From Clusia tigrina (lineage: Eukaryota; Arthropoda; Insecta; Diptera; Clusiidae), in NCBI GenBank assembly GCA_920105625.2, contig OV050030.1, forward strand, positions 213,388,325 through 213,452,324: a DNA stretch of 64,000 bases. The letters run 5' to 3'. Of the stretch, positions 13,685 through 26,612 are shown in pieces. Under the pieces are notes generated by a model. It searched no databases. It was not told where the DNA came from and saw nothing but the letters and a program-made list of their open reading frames with translations. Numbering within the stretch: the first letter of the stretch is position 1; each line of letters opens with the position of its first letter. Both the position numbers and the translations under genes were made by a program.

Positions 13685-15838
13685 TACTCGAGCCTCTTGT
13701 CTATTTAAGCTATTGCTCATAGCTATGCTACATTTGAGTCCCAAATCAAACACTGATAAAAATTCAAATGGCCCTAAATTCTATACGGTGCGTCCTATAC
13801 CCATCAAAGTTTGTAACAATCAACTGCTTGTAACTTTTTACTGGAGCGTCATAAAATGTTCAAATTTTCTGACAATAAAGTACTCGAGCCTCTTGTCAAT
13901 TTAAGCTATCACTCATAGCTATGCTACCCTTGAGTCCCAAATCAAACACTGATAAAACTTCAAATGGCCCTAACTTCTATACGGTGCATCCTACACCTAT
14001 CAAAGTTTTCAACATTCAAATGCTTGTAACTTCTTACTGAAGAGTCATAAAATCTTGAAATTTGTGACAATAAAGTACTTGTGCCTCTTATCAATTTAAG
14101 TTATCGCTCATAGCTATGCCACCCTTGAGTCCCAAATCAACCACTGCTAAAACTTCAAATGGCCCTAACTTCTATACGGTGCGTCCTATACCTATCAAAG
14201 TTTCCAACAATCAAGTGCTTTTAACTTTTTACTGGAGCGTTATAAAATCTGGAAATTTTGTGAGAATAAAGTACTCGAGCCTCCTATCAATTTAAGTTAT
14301 CGCTCTTATATATGCTACCCTTGAGTCCCAAATCAAACACTGATAAAACTTCAAATTGCCCTAACTTCTATACGCTGCGTCCTACACCTATCAAAGTTTG
14401 CCATAATCAAATGCTTGTAACTTTTTACTGGAGCGTCATAAAACCTTGAAATTTGGTGACAATAAAGTACTCGAAATTCTTAACAATTCATGCTATCGCC
14501 AATAGCTGTGCTACCTTTGAGTCCCAAATCAAACACTGATAACACTTCAAATGTCCCTAACTTCTATACGGTGCGTCCTATAACTATCGCAGTGTGTAAC
14601 AATAAAATGCTTGCAACATTTTACTGGAGCGTCATAAAATCTTGAAATTTTGTGTCAAGAAAGTACTCGAGCCTCTTGTCAATTTAAGCTATCGCTCACA
14701 GCTATGCTACCCTTGAGTCCCAAATCAAACACTGAAAAACTTCAAATGGCCCTAACTTCTATAAGGTGCATCCTACACCTATCAAAGTTTTCAACATTCA
14801 AATGCTTGTAACTTCTTACTGAAGAGTCATAAAATCTTGAAATTTTGTGACAATAAAGTACTGGTGCCTCTTATCAATTTAAGTTATCGCTCATAGCTAT
14901 GCCACCCTTTAGTCCCAAATCAACCACTACTAAAACTTCAAATGGCCATAACTTCTATACGGTGCGTCCTATACCTATCAAAGTTTCCGACAATCAAATG
15001 CTTGTAACTTTTTACTGGAGCTTAATAAAATCTTGAAATTTTGTGACAATAAAGTACTCGAGCGTCTTATCAATTTAAGCTATCGCTCATAGCTATGCTA
15101 GCATTGAGTCCCAAATCAAACACTGATAAAACTTCAAAAGGCCCTAACTTCTATACGGTGCGTCCTATACCTATCAAAGTTTGTAACAATCAAATGCTTG
15201 TAACTTTTTACTGGAGCGTCATAAAATCTTGAAATTTTGTGTCAATAAATTTCTCGAGCCTATTGTCAATTTAATTTATCGCTCATTGCTATGCTACCCT
15301 AGAGTCCCAAATCAAACACTGATAAAAATTCAAAGGGCCCTAACTTCTATACGGTGCGTCCTATACCTACCAAAGTTTGTAACAATCAAATGCTTGTAAC
15401 TTTTTACTGGAGCGTCATAAAATCTTGATATTTTGTGTCAAGAAAGTACTCGAGCCTCTTGTCAATTTAAGCTATCGCTCACAACTATGCTACCCTTGAG
15501 TCCCAAATCAAACACTGATAAATCTTCAAATGGCCCTAACTTCTATACGGTGCGTTCTATACCTATCAAAGTTTCCAACAATCAAAAGCTTGTAACTTTT
15601 TACTGGAACTTAATAAAATCTTTAAATTTTGTGACAATAAAGTACTCGAGCCTCTTATCAATTTAAGCTCTCGCTCATAGCTATGCTACCCTTGAGTCCC
15701 AAATCAAACACTGATAAAACTTCAAATGGCCCTAACTTCTATACGGTGCGTCCTATACCTATCAAAGTTTGTAACAATCAAATGCTTGTAGCTTTTTACT
15801 GGAGTTCCATAAAATCTTGAAATTTTGTGTCAATAAAG
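13685..15838 (+). repeat. HOR unit 5, 11-mer (G/H fusion)
   Basis: Order: B C D E F G/H I J K L A. At 14664-14858 a G head (CGCTCACAGC) continues as H (CACTGAAAAAC, CTATAAGGTGC), so one monomer is lost. Length is 2,154 bp. Confidence 0.94.
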
Positions 15839-18580
15839 TACTCGAGCCTCTTGTCTATTTAAGCTATTGCTCATAGCTATGCTACATTTGAGTCCCAAAT
15901 CAAACACTGATAAAAATTCAAATGGCCCTAACTTCTATACGGTGCGTCCTATACCCATCAAAGTTTGTAACAATCAACTGCTTGTAACTTTTTACTGGAG
16001 CGTCATAAAATGTTCAAATTTTCTGACAATAAAGTACTCGAGCCTCTTGTCAATTTAAGCTATCACTCATAGCTATGCTACCCTTGAGTCCCAAATCAAA
16101 CACTGATAAAACTTCAAATGGCCCTAAATTCTATACGGTGCATCCTACACCTATCAAAGTTTTCAACATTCAAATGCTTGTAACTTCTTACTGAAGAGTC
16201 ATAAAATCTTGAAATTTGTGACAATAAAGTACTTGTGCCTCTTATCAATTTAAGTTATCGCTCATAGCTATGCCACCCTTGAGTCCCAAATCAACCACTG
16301 CTAAAACTTCAAATGGCCCTAACTTCTATACGGTGCGTCCTATACCTATCAAAGTTTCCAACAATCAAGTGCTTTTAACTTTTTACTGGAGCGTTATAAA
16401 ATCTGGAAATTTTGTGAGAATAAAGTACTCGAGCCTCCTATCAATTTAAGTTATCGCTCTTATATATGCTACCCTTGAGTCCCAAATCAAACACTGATAA
16501 AACTTCAAATTGCCCTAACTTCTATACGCTGCGTCCTACACCTATCAAAGTTTGCCATAATCAAATGCTTGTAACTTTTTACTGGAGCGTCATAAAACCT
16601 TGAAATTTGGTGACAATAAAGTACTCGAAATTCTTAACAATTCATGCTATCGCCAATAGCTGTGCTACCTTTGAGTCCCAAATCAAACACTGATAACACT
16701 TCAAATATCTCTAACTTCTATACGGTGCGTCCTATAACTATCGCAGTGTGTAACAATAAAATGCTTGCAACATTTTACTGGAGCGTCATAAAATCTTAAA
16801 ATTTTGTGTCAAGAAAGTACTCGAGCCTCTTGTCAATTTAAGCTATCGCTCACAGCTATGCTACCCTTGAGTCCCAAATCAAACACTGATAAAACTTCAA
16901 ATGGCCCTAACTTCTATACGGTGCGTCCTATACCTATCAAAGTTTGTAACAATCAAATGCTTGTAACTTTTTACTGGAGCGTCATAAAATCTTCAAATTT
17001 TGTGACAATAAAGTACTCGAGCCTCTTGTCAATTTATGCTATCACTCATAGCTATGCTACCCTTGAGTCCCAAATCAAACACTGAAAAACTTCAAATGGC
17101 CCTAACTTCTATAAGGTGCATCCTACACCTATCAAAGTTTTCAACATTCAAATGCTTGTAACTTCTTACTGAAGAGTCATAAAATCTTGAAATTTTGTGA
17201 CAATAAAGTACTGGTGCCTCTTATCAATTTAAGTTATCGCTCATAGCTATGCCACCCTTTAGTCCCAAATCAACCACTACTAAAACTTCAAATGGCCATA
17301 ACTTCTATACGGTGCGTCCTATACCTATCAAAGTTTCCGACAATCAAATGCTTGTAACTTTTTACTGGAGCTTAATAAAATCTTGAAATTTTGTGACAAT
17401 AAAGTACTCGAGCCTCTTATCAATTTAAGCTATCGCTCATAGCTATGCTAGCATTGAGTCCCAAATCAAACACTGATAAAACTTCAAAAGGCCCTAACTT
17501 CTATACGGTGCGTCCTATACCTATCAAAGTTTGTAACAATCAAATGCTTGTAACTTTTTACTGGAGCGTCATAAAATCTTCAAATTTTGTGTCAATAAAT
17601 TTCTCGAGCCTATTGTCAATTTAATTTATCGCTCATAGCTATGCTACCCAAGAGTCCCAAATCAAACACTGATAAAAATTCAAAGGGCCCTAACTTCTAT
17701 ACGGTGCGTCCTATACCTACCAAAGTTTGTAACAATCAAAAGCTTGTAACTTTTTACTGGAGCGTCATAAAATCTTTAAATTTTGTGACAATAAAGTACT
17801 CGAGCCTCTTATCAATTTAATCTATCGCTCATAGCTATGCTACCCTTGAGTCCCAAATCAAACACTGATAAATCTTCAAATGGCCCTAACTTCTATACGG
17901 TGCTTTCTATACCTATCAAAGTTTCCAACAATCAAAAGCTTGTAACTTTTTACTGGAGCGTCATAAAATCTTCAAATTTTGTGTCAATAAATTTCTCGAG
18001 CCTATTGTCAATTTAATTTATCGCTCATAGCTATGCTACCCTAGAGTCCCAAATCAAACACTGATAAAAATTCAAAGGGCCCTAACTTCTATACGGTGCG
18101 TCCTATACCTACCAAAGTTTGTAACAATCAAATGCTTGTAACTTTTTACTGGAGCGTCATAAAATCTTGAAATTTTGTGTCAAGAAAGTACTCGAGCCTC
18201 TTGTCAATTTAAGCTATCGCTCACAGCTATGCTACCCTTGAGTCCCAAATCAAACACTGATAAATCTTCAAATGGCCCTAACTTCTATACGGTGCGTTCT
18301 ATACCTATCAAAGTTTCCAACAATCAAAAGCTTGTAAATTTTTACTGGAGCTTAATAAAATCTTTAAATTTTGTGACAATAAAGTACTCGAGCCTCTTAT
18401 CAATTTAAGCTATCGCTCATAGCTATGCTACCCTTGAGTCCCAAATCAAACACTGATAAAACTTCAAATGGCCCTAACTTCTATACGGTGCGTCCTATAC
18501 CTATCAAAGTTTGTAACAATCAAATGCTTGTAGCTTTTTACTGGAGTTCCATAAAATCTTGAAATTTTGTGCCAATAAAG
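15839..18580 (+). repeat. HOR unit 6, 14-mer matching unit 1
   Basis: Same order as unit 1, including the extra K-L* dimer (L* 17797-17992), and it shares the private CCTAAATTC in C and TCTTAAAATTTT in F. The offset to unit 1 is 15,853 bp. Its K at 17601 has CTACCCAAGAG. Confidence 0.94.
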
Positions 18581-20732
18581 TACTCGAGCCTCTTGTCTAT
18601 TTAAGCTATTGCTCATAGCTATGCTACATTTGAGTCCCAAATCAAACACTGATAAAAATTCAAATGGCCCTAACTTCTATACGGTGCGTCCTATACCCAT
18701 CAAAGTTTGTAACAATCAACTGCTTGTAACTTCTTACTGAAGAGTCATAAAATCTTGAAATTTGTGACAATAAAGTACTTGTGCCTCTTATCAATTTAAG
18801 TTATCGCTCATAGCTATGCCACCCTTGAGTCCCAAATCAACCACTGCTAAAACTTCAAATGGCCCTAACTTCTATACGGTGCGTCCTATACCTATCAAAG
18901 TTTCCAACAATCAAGTGCTTTTAACTTTTTACTGGAGCGTTATAAAATCTGGAAATTTTGTGAGAATAAAGTACTCGAGCCTCCTATCAATTTAAGTTAT
19001 CGCTCTTATATATGCTACCCTTGAGTCCCAAATCAAACACTGATAAAACTTCAAATTGCCCTAACTTCTATATGGTGCGTTCTATACCTATCAAAGTTTC
19101 CAACAATCAAAAGCTTGTAACTTTTTACTGGAGCGTCATAAAACCTTGAAATTTGGTGACAATAAAGTACTCGAAATTCTTAACAATTCATGCTATCGCC
19201 AATAGCTGTGCTACCTTTGAGTCCCAAATCAAACACTGATAACACTTCAAATGTCCCTAACTTCTATACGGTGCGTCCTATAACTATCGCAGTGTGTAAC
19301 AATAAAATGTTTGCAACATTTTACTAGAGCGTCATAAAATCTTGAAATTTTGTGTCAAGAAAGTACTCGAGCCTCTTGTCAATTTAAGCTATCGCTCACA
19401 GCTATGCTACCCTTGAGTCCCAAATCAAACACTGATAAAACTTCAAATGGCCCTAACTTCTATACGGTGCGTCCTATACCTATCAAAGTTTGTAACAATC
19501 AAATGCTTGTAACTTTTTACTGGAGCGTCATAAAATCTTCAAATTTTGTGACAATAAAGTACTCGAGCCTCTTGTCAATTTATGCTATCACTCATAGCTA
19601 TGCTACCCTTGAGTCCCAAATCAAACACTGAAAAACTTCAAATGGCCCTAACTTCTATAAGGTGCATCCTACACCTATCAAAGTTTTCAACATTCAAATG
19701 CTTGTAACTTCTTACTGAAGAGTCATAAAATCTTGAAATTTTGTGACAATAAAGTACTGGTGCCTCTTATCAATTTAAGTTATCGCTCATAGCTATGCCA
19801 CCCTTTAGTCCCAAATCAACCACTATTAAAACTTCAAATGGCCATAACTTCTATACGGTGCGTCCTATACCTATCAAAGTTTCCGACAATCAAATGCTTG
19901 TAACTTTTTACTGGAGCTTAATAAAATCTTGAAATTTTGTGACAATAAAATACTCGAGCCTCTTATCAATTTAAGCTATCGCTCATAGCTATGCTAGCAT
20001 TGAGTCCCAAATCAAACACTGATAAAACTTCAAAAGGCCCTAACTTCTATACGGTGCGTCCTATACCTATCAAAGTTTGTAACAATCAAATGCTTGTAAC
20101 TTTTTACTGGAGCGTCATAAAATCTTCAAATTTTGTGTCAATAAATTTCTCGAGCCTATTGTCAATTTAATTTATCGCTCATAGCTATGCTACCCTAGAG
20201 TCCCAAATCAAACACTGATAAAAATTCAAAGGGCCCTAACTTCTATACGGAGCGTCCTATACCTACCAAAGTTTGTAACAATCAAATGCTTGTAACTTTT
20301 TACTGGAGCGTCATAAAATCTTGAAATTTTGTGTCAAGAAAGTACTCGAGCCTCTTGTCAATTTAAGCTATCGCTCACAGCTATGCTACCCTTGAGTCCC
20401 AAATCAAGACTGATAAATCTTCAAATGGCCCTAACTTCTATACGGTGCGTTCTATACCTATCAAAGTTTCCAACAATCAAAAGCTTGTAACTTTTACTGG
20501 AGCTTAATAAAATCTTTAAATTTTGTGACAATAAAGTACTCGAGCCTCTTATCAATTTAAGCTATCGCTCATAGCTATGCTACCCTTGAGTCCCAAATCA
20601 AACACTGATAAAACTTCAAATGGCCCTAACTTCTATACGGTGCGTCCTATACCTATCAAAGTTTGTAACAATCAAATGCTTGTAGCTTTTTACTGGAGTT
20701 CCATAAAATCTTGAAATTTTGTGTCAATAAAG
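18581..20732 (+). repeat. HOR unit 7, 11-mer (B/C fusion, patched E)
   Basis: Order: B/C D E* F G H I J K L A. B/C (18581-18775) changes from B to C after CAATCAACTGCTTGTAACTT. E* (18972-19167) carries an L-type patch. F shares TTACTAGAG with unit 3, K has ACGGAGCGTCC, and L is 194 bp. Confidence 0.93.
18972..19167 (+). repeat. Class E monomer with internal L patch (E/L/E)
   Basis: The head (CCTCCTATC, CTCTTATATATGC, AAATTGCCC) and tail (AAAACCTTG, AAATTTGGTG) are E, but the middle, about 19075-19120, is L-type (GCGTTCTATACC, TTTCCAAC, CAAAAGC). A patch bounded on both sides by the recipient class is the classic signature of gene conversion or double crossover. Confidence 0.9.
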
Positions 20733-23700
20733 TACTCGAGCCTCTTGTCTATTTAAGCTATTGCTCATAGCTATGCTACATTTGAGTCCCAAATCAAACA
20801 CTGATAAAAATTCAAATGGCCCTAACTTCTATACGGTGCGTCCTATACCCATCAAAGTTTGTAACAATCAACTGCTTGTAACTTTTTACTGGAGCGTCAT
20901 AAAATGTTCAAATTTTCTGACAATAAAGTACTTGAGCCTCTTGTCAATTTAAGCTATCACTCATAGCTATGCTACCCTTGAGTTCCAAATCAAACACTGA
21001 TAAAACTTCAAATGGCCCTAACTTCTATACGGTGCATCCTACACCTATCAAAGTTTTCAACATTCAAATGCTTGTAACTTCTTACTGAAGAGTCATAAAA
21101 TCTTGAAATTTGTGACAATAAAGTACTTGTGCCTCTTATCAATTTAAGTTATCGCTCATAGCTATGCCACCCTTGAGTCCCAAATCAACCACTGCTAAAA
21201 CTTCAAATGGCCCTAACTTCTATACGGTGCGTCCTATACCTATCAAAGTTTCCAACAATCAAGTGCTTTTAACTTTTTACTGGAGCGTTATAAAATCTGG
21301 AAATTTTGTGAGAATAAAGTACTCGAGCCTCCTATCAATTTAAGTTATCGCTCTTATATATGCTACCCTTGAGTCCCAAATCAAACACTGATAAAACTTC
21401 AAATTGCCCTAACTTCTATACGCTGCGTCCTACACCTATCAAAGTTTGCCATAATCAAATGCTTGTAACTTTTTACTGGAGCGTCATAAAACCTTGAAAT
21501 TTGGTGACAATAAAGTACTCGAAACTCTTAACAATTCATGCTATCGCCAATAGCTGTGCTACCTTTGAGTCCCAAATCAAAAACTGATAACACTTCAAAT
21601 GTCCCTAACTTCTATACGGTGCGTCCTATAACTATCGCAGTGTGTAACAATAAAATGCTTGCAACATTTTACTGGAGCGTCATAAAATCTTGAAATTTTG
21701 TGTCAAGAAAGTACTCGAGCCTCTTGTCAATTTAAGCTATCGCTCACAGCTATGCTACCCTTGAGTCCCAAATCAAACACTGATAAAACTTCAAATGACC
21801 CTAACTTCTATACGGTGCGTCCTATACCTATCAAAGTTTGTAACAATCAAATGCTTGTAACTTTTTACTGGAGCGTCATAAAATCTTCAAATTTTGTGAC
21901 AATAAAGTACTCGAGCCTCTTGTCAATTTATGCTATCACTCATAGCTATGCTACCCTTGAGTCCCAAATCAAACACTGAAAAACTTCAAATGGCCCTAAC
22001 TTCTATAAGGTGCATCCTACACCTATCAAAGTTTTCAACATTCAAATGCTTGTAACTTCTTACTGAAGAGTCATAAAATCTTGAAATTTTGTGACAATAA
22101 AGTACTGGTGCCTCTTATCAATTTAAGTTATCGCTCATAGCTATGCCACTCTTTAGTCCCAAGTCAACCACTACTAAAACTTCAAATGGCCATAACTTCT
22201 ATACGGTGCGTCCTATACCTATCAAAGTTTCCGACAATCAAATGCTTGTAAATTTTTACTGGAGCTTAATAAAATCTTGAAATTTTGTGACAATAAAGTA
22301 CTCGAGCCTCTTATCAATTTAAGCTATCGCTCATAGCTATGCTAGCATTGAGTCCCAAATCAAACACTGATAAAACTTCAAAAGGCCCTAACTTCTATAC
22401 GGTGCGTCCTATACCTATCAAAGTTTGTAACAATCAAATGCTTGTAACTTTTTACTGGAGCGTCATAAAATCTTGAAATTTTGTGTCAATAAATTTCTCG
22501 AGCCTATTGTCAATTTAATTTATCGCTCATAGCTATGCTACCCTAGAGTCCCAAATCAAACACTGATAAAAATTCAAAGGGCCCTAACTTCTATACGGTG
22601 CGTCCTATACCTACCAAAGTTTGTAACAATCAAATGCTTGTAACTTTTTACTGGAGCGTCATAAAATCTTGAAATTTTGTGTCAAGAAAGTACTCGAGCC
22701 TCTTGTCAATTTAAGCTATCGCTCACAGCTATGCTACCCTTGAGTCCCAAATCAAACACTGATAAATCTTCAAATGGCCCTAACTTCTATACGGTGCGTC
22801 CTATAACTATCGCAGTGTGTAACAATAAAATGCTTGCAACATTTTACTGGAGCGTCATAAAATCTTGAAATTTTGTGTCAAGAAAGTACTCGAGCCTCTT
22901 GTCAATTTAAGCTATCGCTCACAGCTATGCTACCCTTGAGTCCCAAATCAAACACTGATAAAACTTCAAATGACCCTAACTTCTATACGGTGCGGTGCGT
23001 CCTATACCTATCAAAGTTTGTAACAATCAAATGCTTGTAACTTTTTACTGGAGCGTCATAAAATCTTCAAATTTTGTGACAATAAAGTACTCGAGCCTCT
23101 TGTCAATTTATGCTATCACTCATAGCTATGCTACCCTTGAGTCCCAAATCAAACACTGAAAAACTTCAAATGGCCCTAACTTCTATAAGGTGCATCCTAC
23201 ACCTATCAAAGTTTTCAACATTCAAATGCTTGTAACTTCTTACTGAAGAGTCATAAAATCTTGAAATTTTGTGACAATAAAGTACTGGTGCCTCTTATCA
23301 ATTTAAGTTATCGCTCATAGCTATGCCACCCTTTAGTCCCAAATCAACCACTACTAAAACTTCAAATGGCCATAACTTCTATACGGTGCGTCCTATACCT
23401 ATCAAAGTTTCCGACAATCAAATGCTTGTAACTTTTTACTGGAGCTTAATAAAATCTTGAAATTTTGTGACAATAAAGTACTCGAGCCTCTTATCAATTT
23501 AAGCTATCGCTCATAGCTATGCTAGCATTGAGTCCCAAATCAAACACTGATAAAACTTCAAAAGGCCCTAACTTCTATACGGTGCGTCCTATACCTATCA
23601 AAGTTTGTAACAATCAAATGCTTGTAACTTTTTACTGGAGCGTCATAAAATCTTGAAATTTTGTGTCAATAAATTTCTCGAGCCTATTGTCAATTTAATT

Positions 23701-24262
23701 TATCGCTCATAGCTATGCTACCCTAGAGTCCCAAATCAAACACTGATAAAAATTCAAAGGGCCCTAACTTCTATACGGTGCGTCCTATACCTACCAAAGT
23801 TTGTAACAATCAAATGCTTGTAACTTTTTACTGGAGCGTCATAAAATCTTGAAATTTTGTGTCAAGAAAGTACTCGAGCCTCTTGTCAATTTAAGCTATC
23901 GCTCACAGCTATGCTACCCTTGAGTCCCAAATCAAACACTGATAAATCTTCAAATGGCCCTAACTTCTATACGGTGCGTTCTATACCGATCAAAGTTTCC
24001 AACAATCAAAAGCTTGTAACTTTTTACTGGAGCTTAATAAAATCTTTAAATTTTGTGACAATAAAGTACTCGAGCCTCTTATCAATTTAAGCTATCGCTC
24101 ATAGCTATGCTACCCTTGAGTCCCAAATCAAACACTGATAAAACTTCAAATGGCCCTAACTTCTATACGGTGCGTCCTATACCTATCTAAGTTTGTAACA
24201 ATCAAATGCTTGTAGCTTTTTACTGGAGTTCCATAAAATCTTGAAATTTTGTGTCAATAAAG
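20733..24262 (+). repeat. HOR unit 8, 18-mer
   Basis: Order: B C D E F G H I J K L/F G H I J K L A, 3,530 bp. The L/F chimera (22691-22886) makes the array re-enter the F-G-H-I-J-K path. The second G (22887) carries a 5-bp GGTGC duplication at 22989-22998. Its first 16 monomers match unit 4. Confidence 0.94.
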
Positions 24263-26612
24263 TACTCGAGCCTCTTGTCTATTTAAGCTATTGCTCATAG
24301 CTATGCTACATTTGAGTCCCAAATCAAACACTGATAAAAATTCAAATGGCCCTAACTTCTATACGGTGCGTCCTATACCCATCAAAGTTTGTAACAATCA
24401 ACTGCTTGTAACTTTTTACTGGAGCGTCATAAAATGTTCAAATTTTCTGACAATAAAGTACTCGAGCCTCTTGTCAATTTAAGCTATCACTCATAGCTAT
24501 GCTACCCTTGAGTCCCAAATGAAACACTGATAAAACTTCAAATGGCCCTAACTTCTATACGGTGCATCCTACACCTATCAAAGTTTTCAACATTCAAATG
24601 CTTGTAACTTCTTACTGAAGAGTCATAAAATCTTGAAATTTGTGACAATAAAGTACTTGTGCCTCTTATCAATTTAAGTTATCGCTCATAGCTATGCCAC
24701 CCTTGAGTCCCAAATCAACCACTGCTAAAACTTCAAATGGCCCTAACTTCTATACGGTGCGTCCTATACCTATCAAAGTTTCCAACAATCAAGTGCTTTT
24801 AACTTTTTACTGGAGCGTTATAAAATCTGGAAATTTTGTGAGAATAAAGTACTCGAGCCTCCTATCAATTTAAGTTATCGCTCTTATATATGCTACCCTT
24901 GAGTCCCAAATCAAACACTGATAAAACTTCAAATTGCCCTAACTTCTATACGCTGCGTCCTACACCTATCAAAGTTTGCCATAATCAAATGCTTGTAACT
25001 TTTTACTGGAGCGTCATAAAACCTTGAAATTTGGTGACAATAAAGTACTCGAAATTCTTAACAATTCATGCTATCGCCAATAGCTGTGCTACCTTTGAGT
25101 CCCAAATCAAACACTGATAACACTTCAAATGTCCCTAACTTCTATACGGTGCGTCCTATAACTATCGCAGTGTGTAACAATAAAATGCTTGCAACATTTT
25201 ACTGGAGCGTCATAAAATCTTGAAATTTTGTGTCAAGAAAGTACTCGAGCCTCTTGTCAATTTAAGCTATCGCTCACAGCTATGCTACCCTTGAGTCCCA
25301 AATCAAACACTGATAAAACTTCAAAAGGCCCTAACTTCTATACGGTGCGTCCTATACCTATCAAAGTTTGTAACAATCAAATGCTTGTAACTTTTTACTG
25401 GAGCGTCATAAAATCTTCAAATTTTGTGACAATAAAGTACTCGAGCCTCTTGTCAATTTATGCTATCACTCATAGCTATGCTACCCTTGAGTCCCAAATC
25501 AAACACTGAAAAACTTCAAATGGCCCTAACTTCTATAAGGTGCATCCTACACCTATCAAAGTTTTCAACATTCAAATGCTTGTAACTTCTTACTGAAGAG
25601 TCATAAAATCTTGAAATTTTGTGACAATAAAGTACTGGTGCCTCTTATCAATTTAAGTTATCGCTCATAGCTATGCCACCCTTTAGTCCCAAATCAACCA
25701 CTACTAAAACTTCAAATGGCCATAACTTCTATACGGTGCGTCCTATACCTATCAAAGTTTCCGACAATGAAATGCTTGTAACTTTTTACTGGAGCTTAAT
25801 AAAATCTTGAAATTTTGTGACAATAAAGTACTCGAGCCTCTTATCAATTTAAGCTATCGCTCATAGCTATGCTAGCATTGAGTCCCAAATCAAACACTGA
25901 TAAAACTTCAAAAGGCCCTAACTTCTATACGGTGCGTCCTATACCTATCAAAGTTTGTAACAATCAAATGCTTGTAACTTTTTACTGGAGCGTCATAAAA
26001 TCTTCAAATTTTGTGTCAATAAATTTCTCGAGCCTATTGTCAATTTAATTTATCGCTCATAGCTATGCTACCCTAGAGTCCCAAATCAAACACTGATAAA
26101 AATTCAAAGGGCCCTAACTTCTATACGGTGCGTCCTATACCTACCAAAGTTTGTAACAATCAAATGCTTGTAACTTTTTACTGGAGCGTCATAAAATCTT
26201 GAAATTTTGTGTCAAGAAAGTACTCGAGCCTCTTGTCAATTTAAGCTATCGCTCACAGCTATGCTACCCTTAAGTCCCAAATCAAACACTGATAAATCTT
26301 CAAATGGCCCGAACTTCTATACGGTGCGTTCTATACCTATCAAAGTTTCCAACAATCAAAAGCTTGTAACTTTTTACTGGAGCTTAATAAAATCTTTAAA
26401 TTTTGTGACAATAAAGTACTCGAGCCTCTTATCAATTTAAGCTATCGCTCATAGCTATGCTACCCTTGAGTCCCAAATCAAACACTGATAAAACTTCAAA
26501 TGGCTTTAACTTCTATACGGTGCGTCCTATACCTATCAAAGTTTGTAACAATCAAATGCTTGTAGCTTTTTACTGGAGTTCCATAAAATCTTGAAATTTT
26601 GTGTCAATAAAG
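24263..26612 (+). repeat. HOR unit 9, canonical 12-mer
   Basis: 2,350 bp, order B to A. Private marks are AAATGAAACAC in C, TCAAAAGGCCC in G (shared with unit 13), CAATGAAATGC in I, CCTTAAGTCC in L and TGGCTTTAAC in A. Confidence 0.95.
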
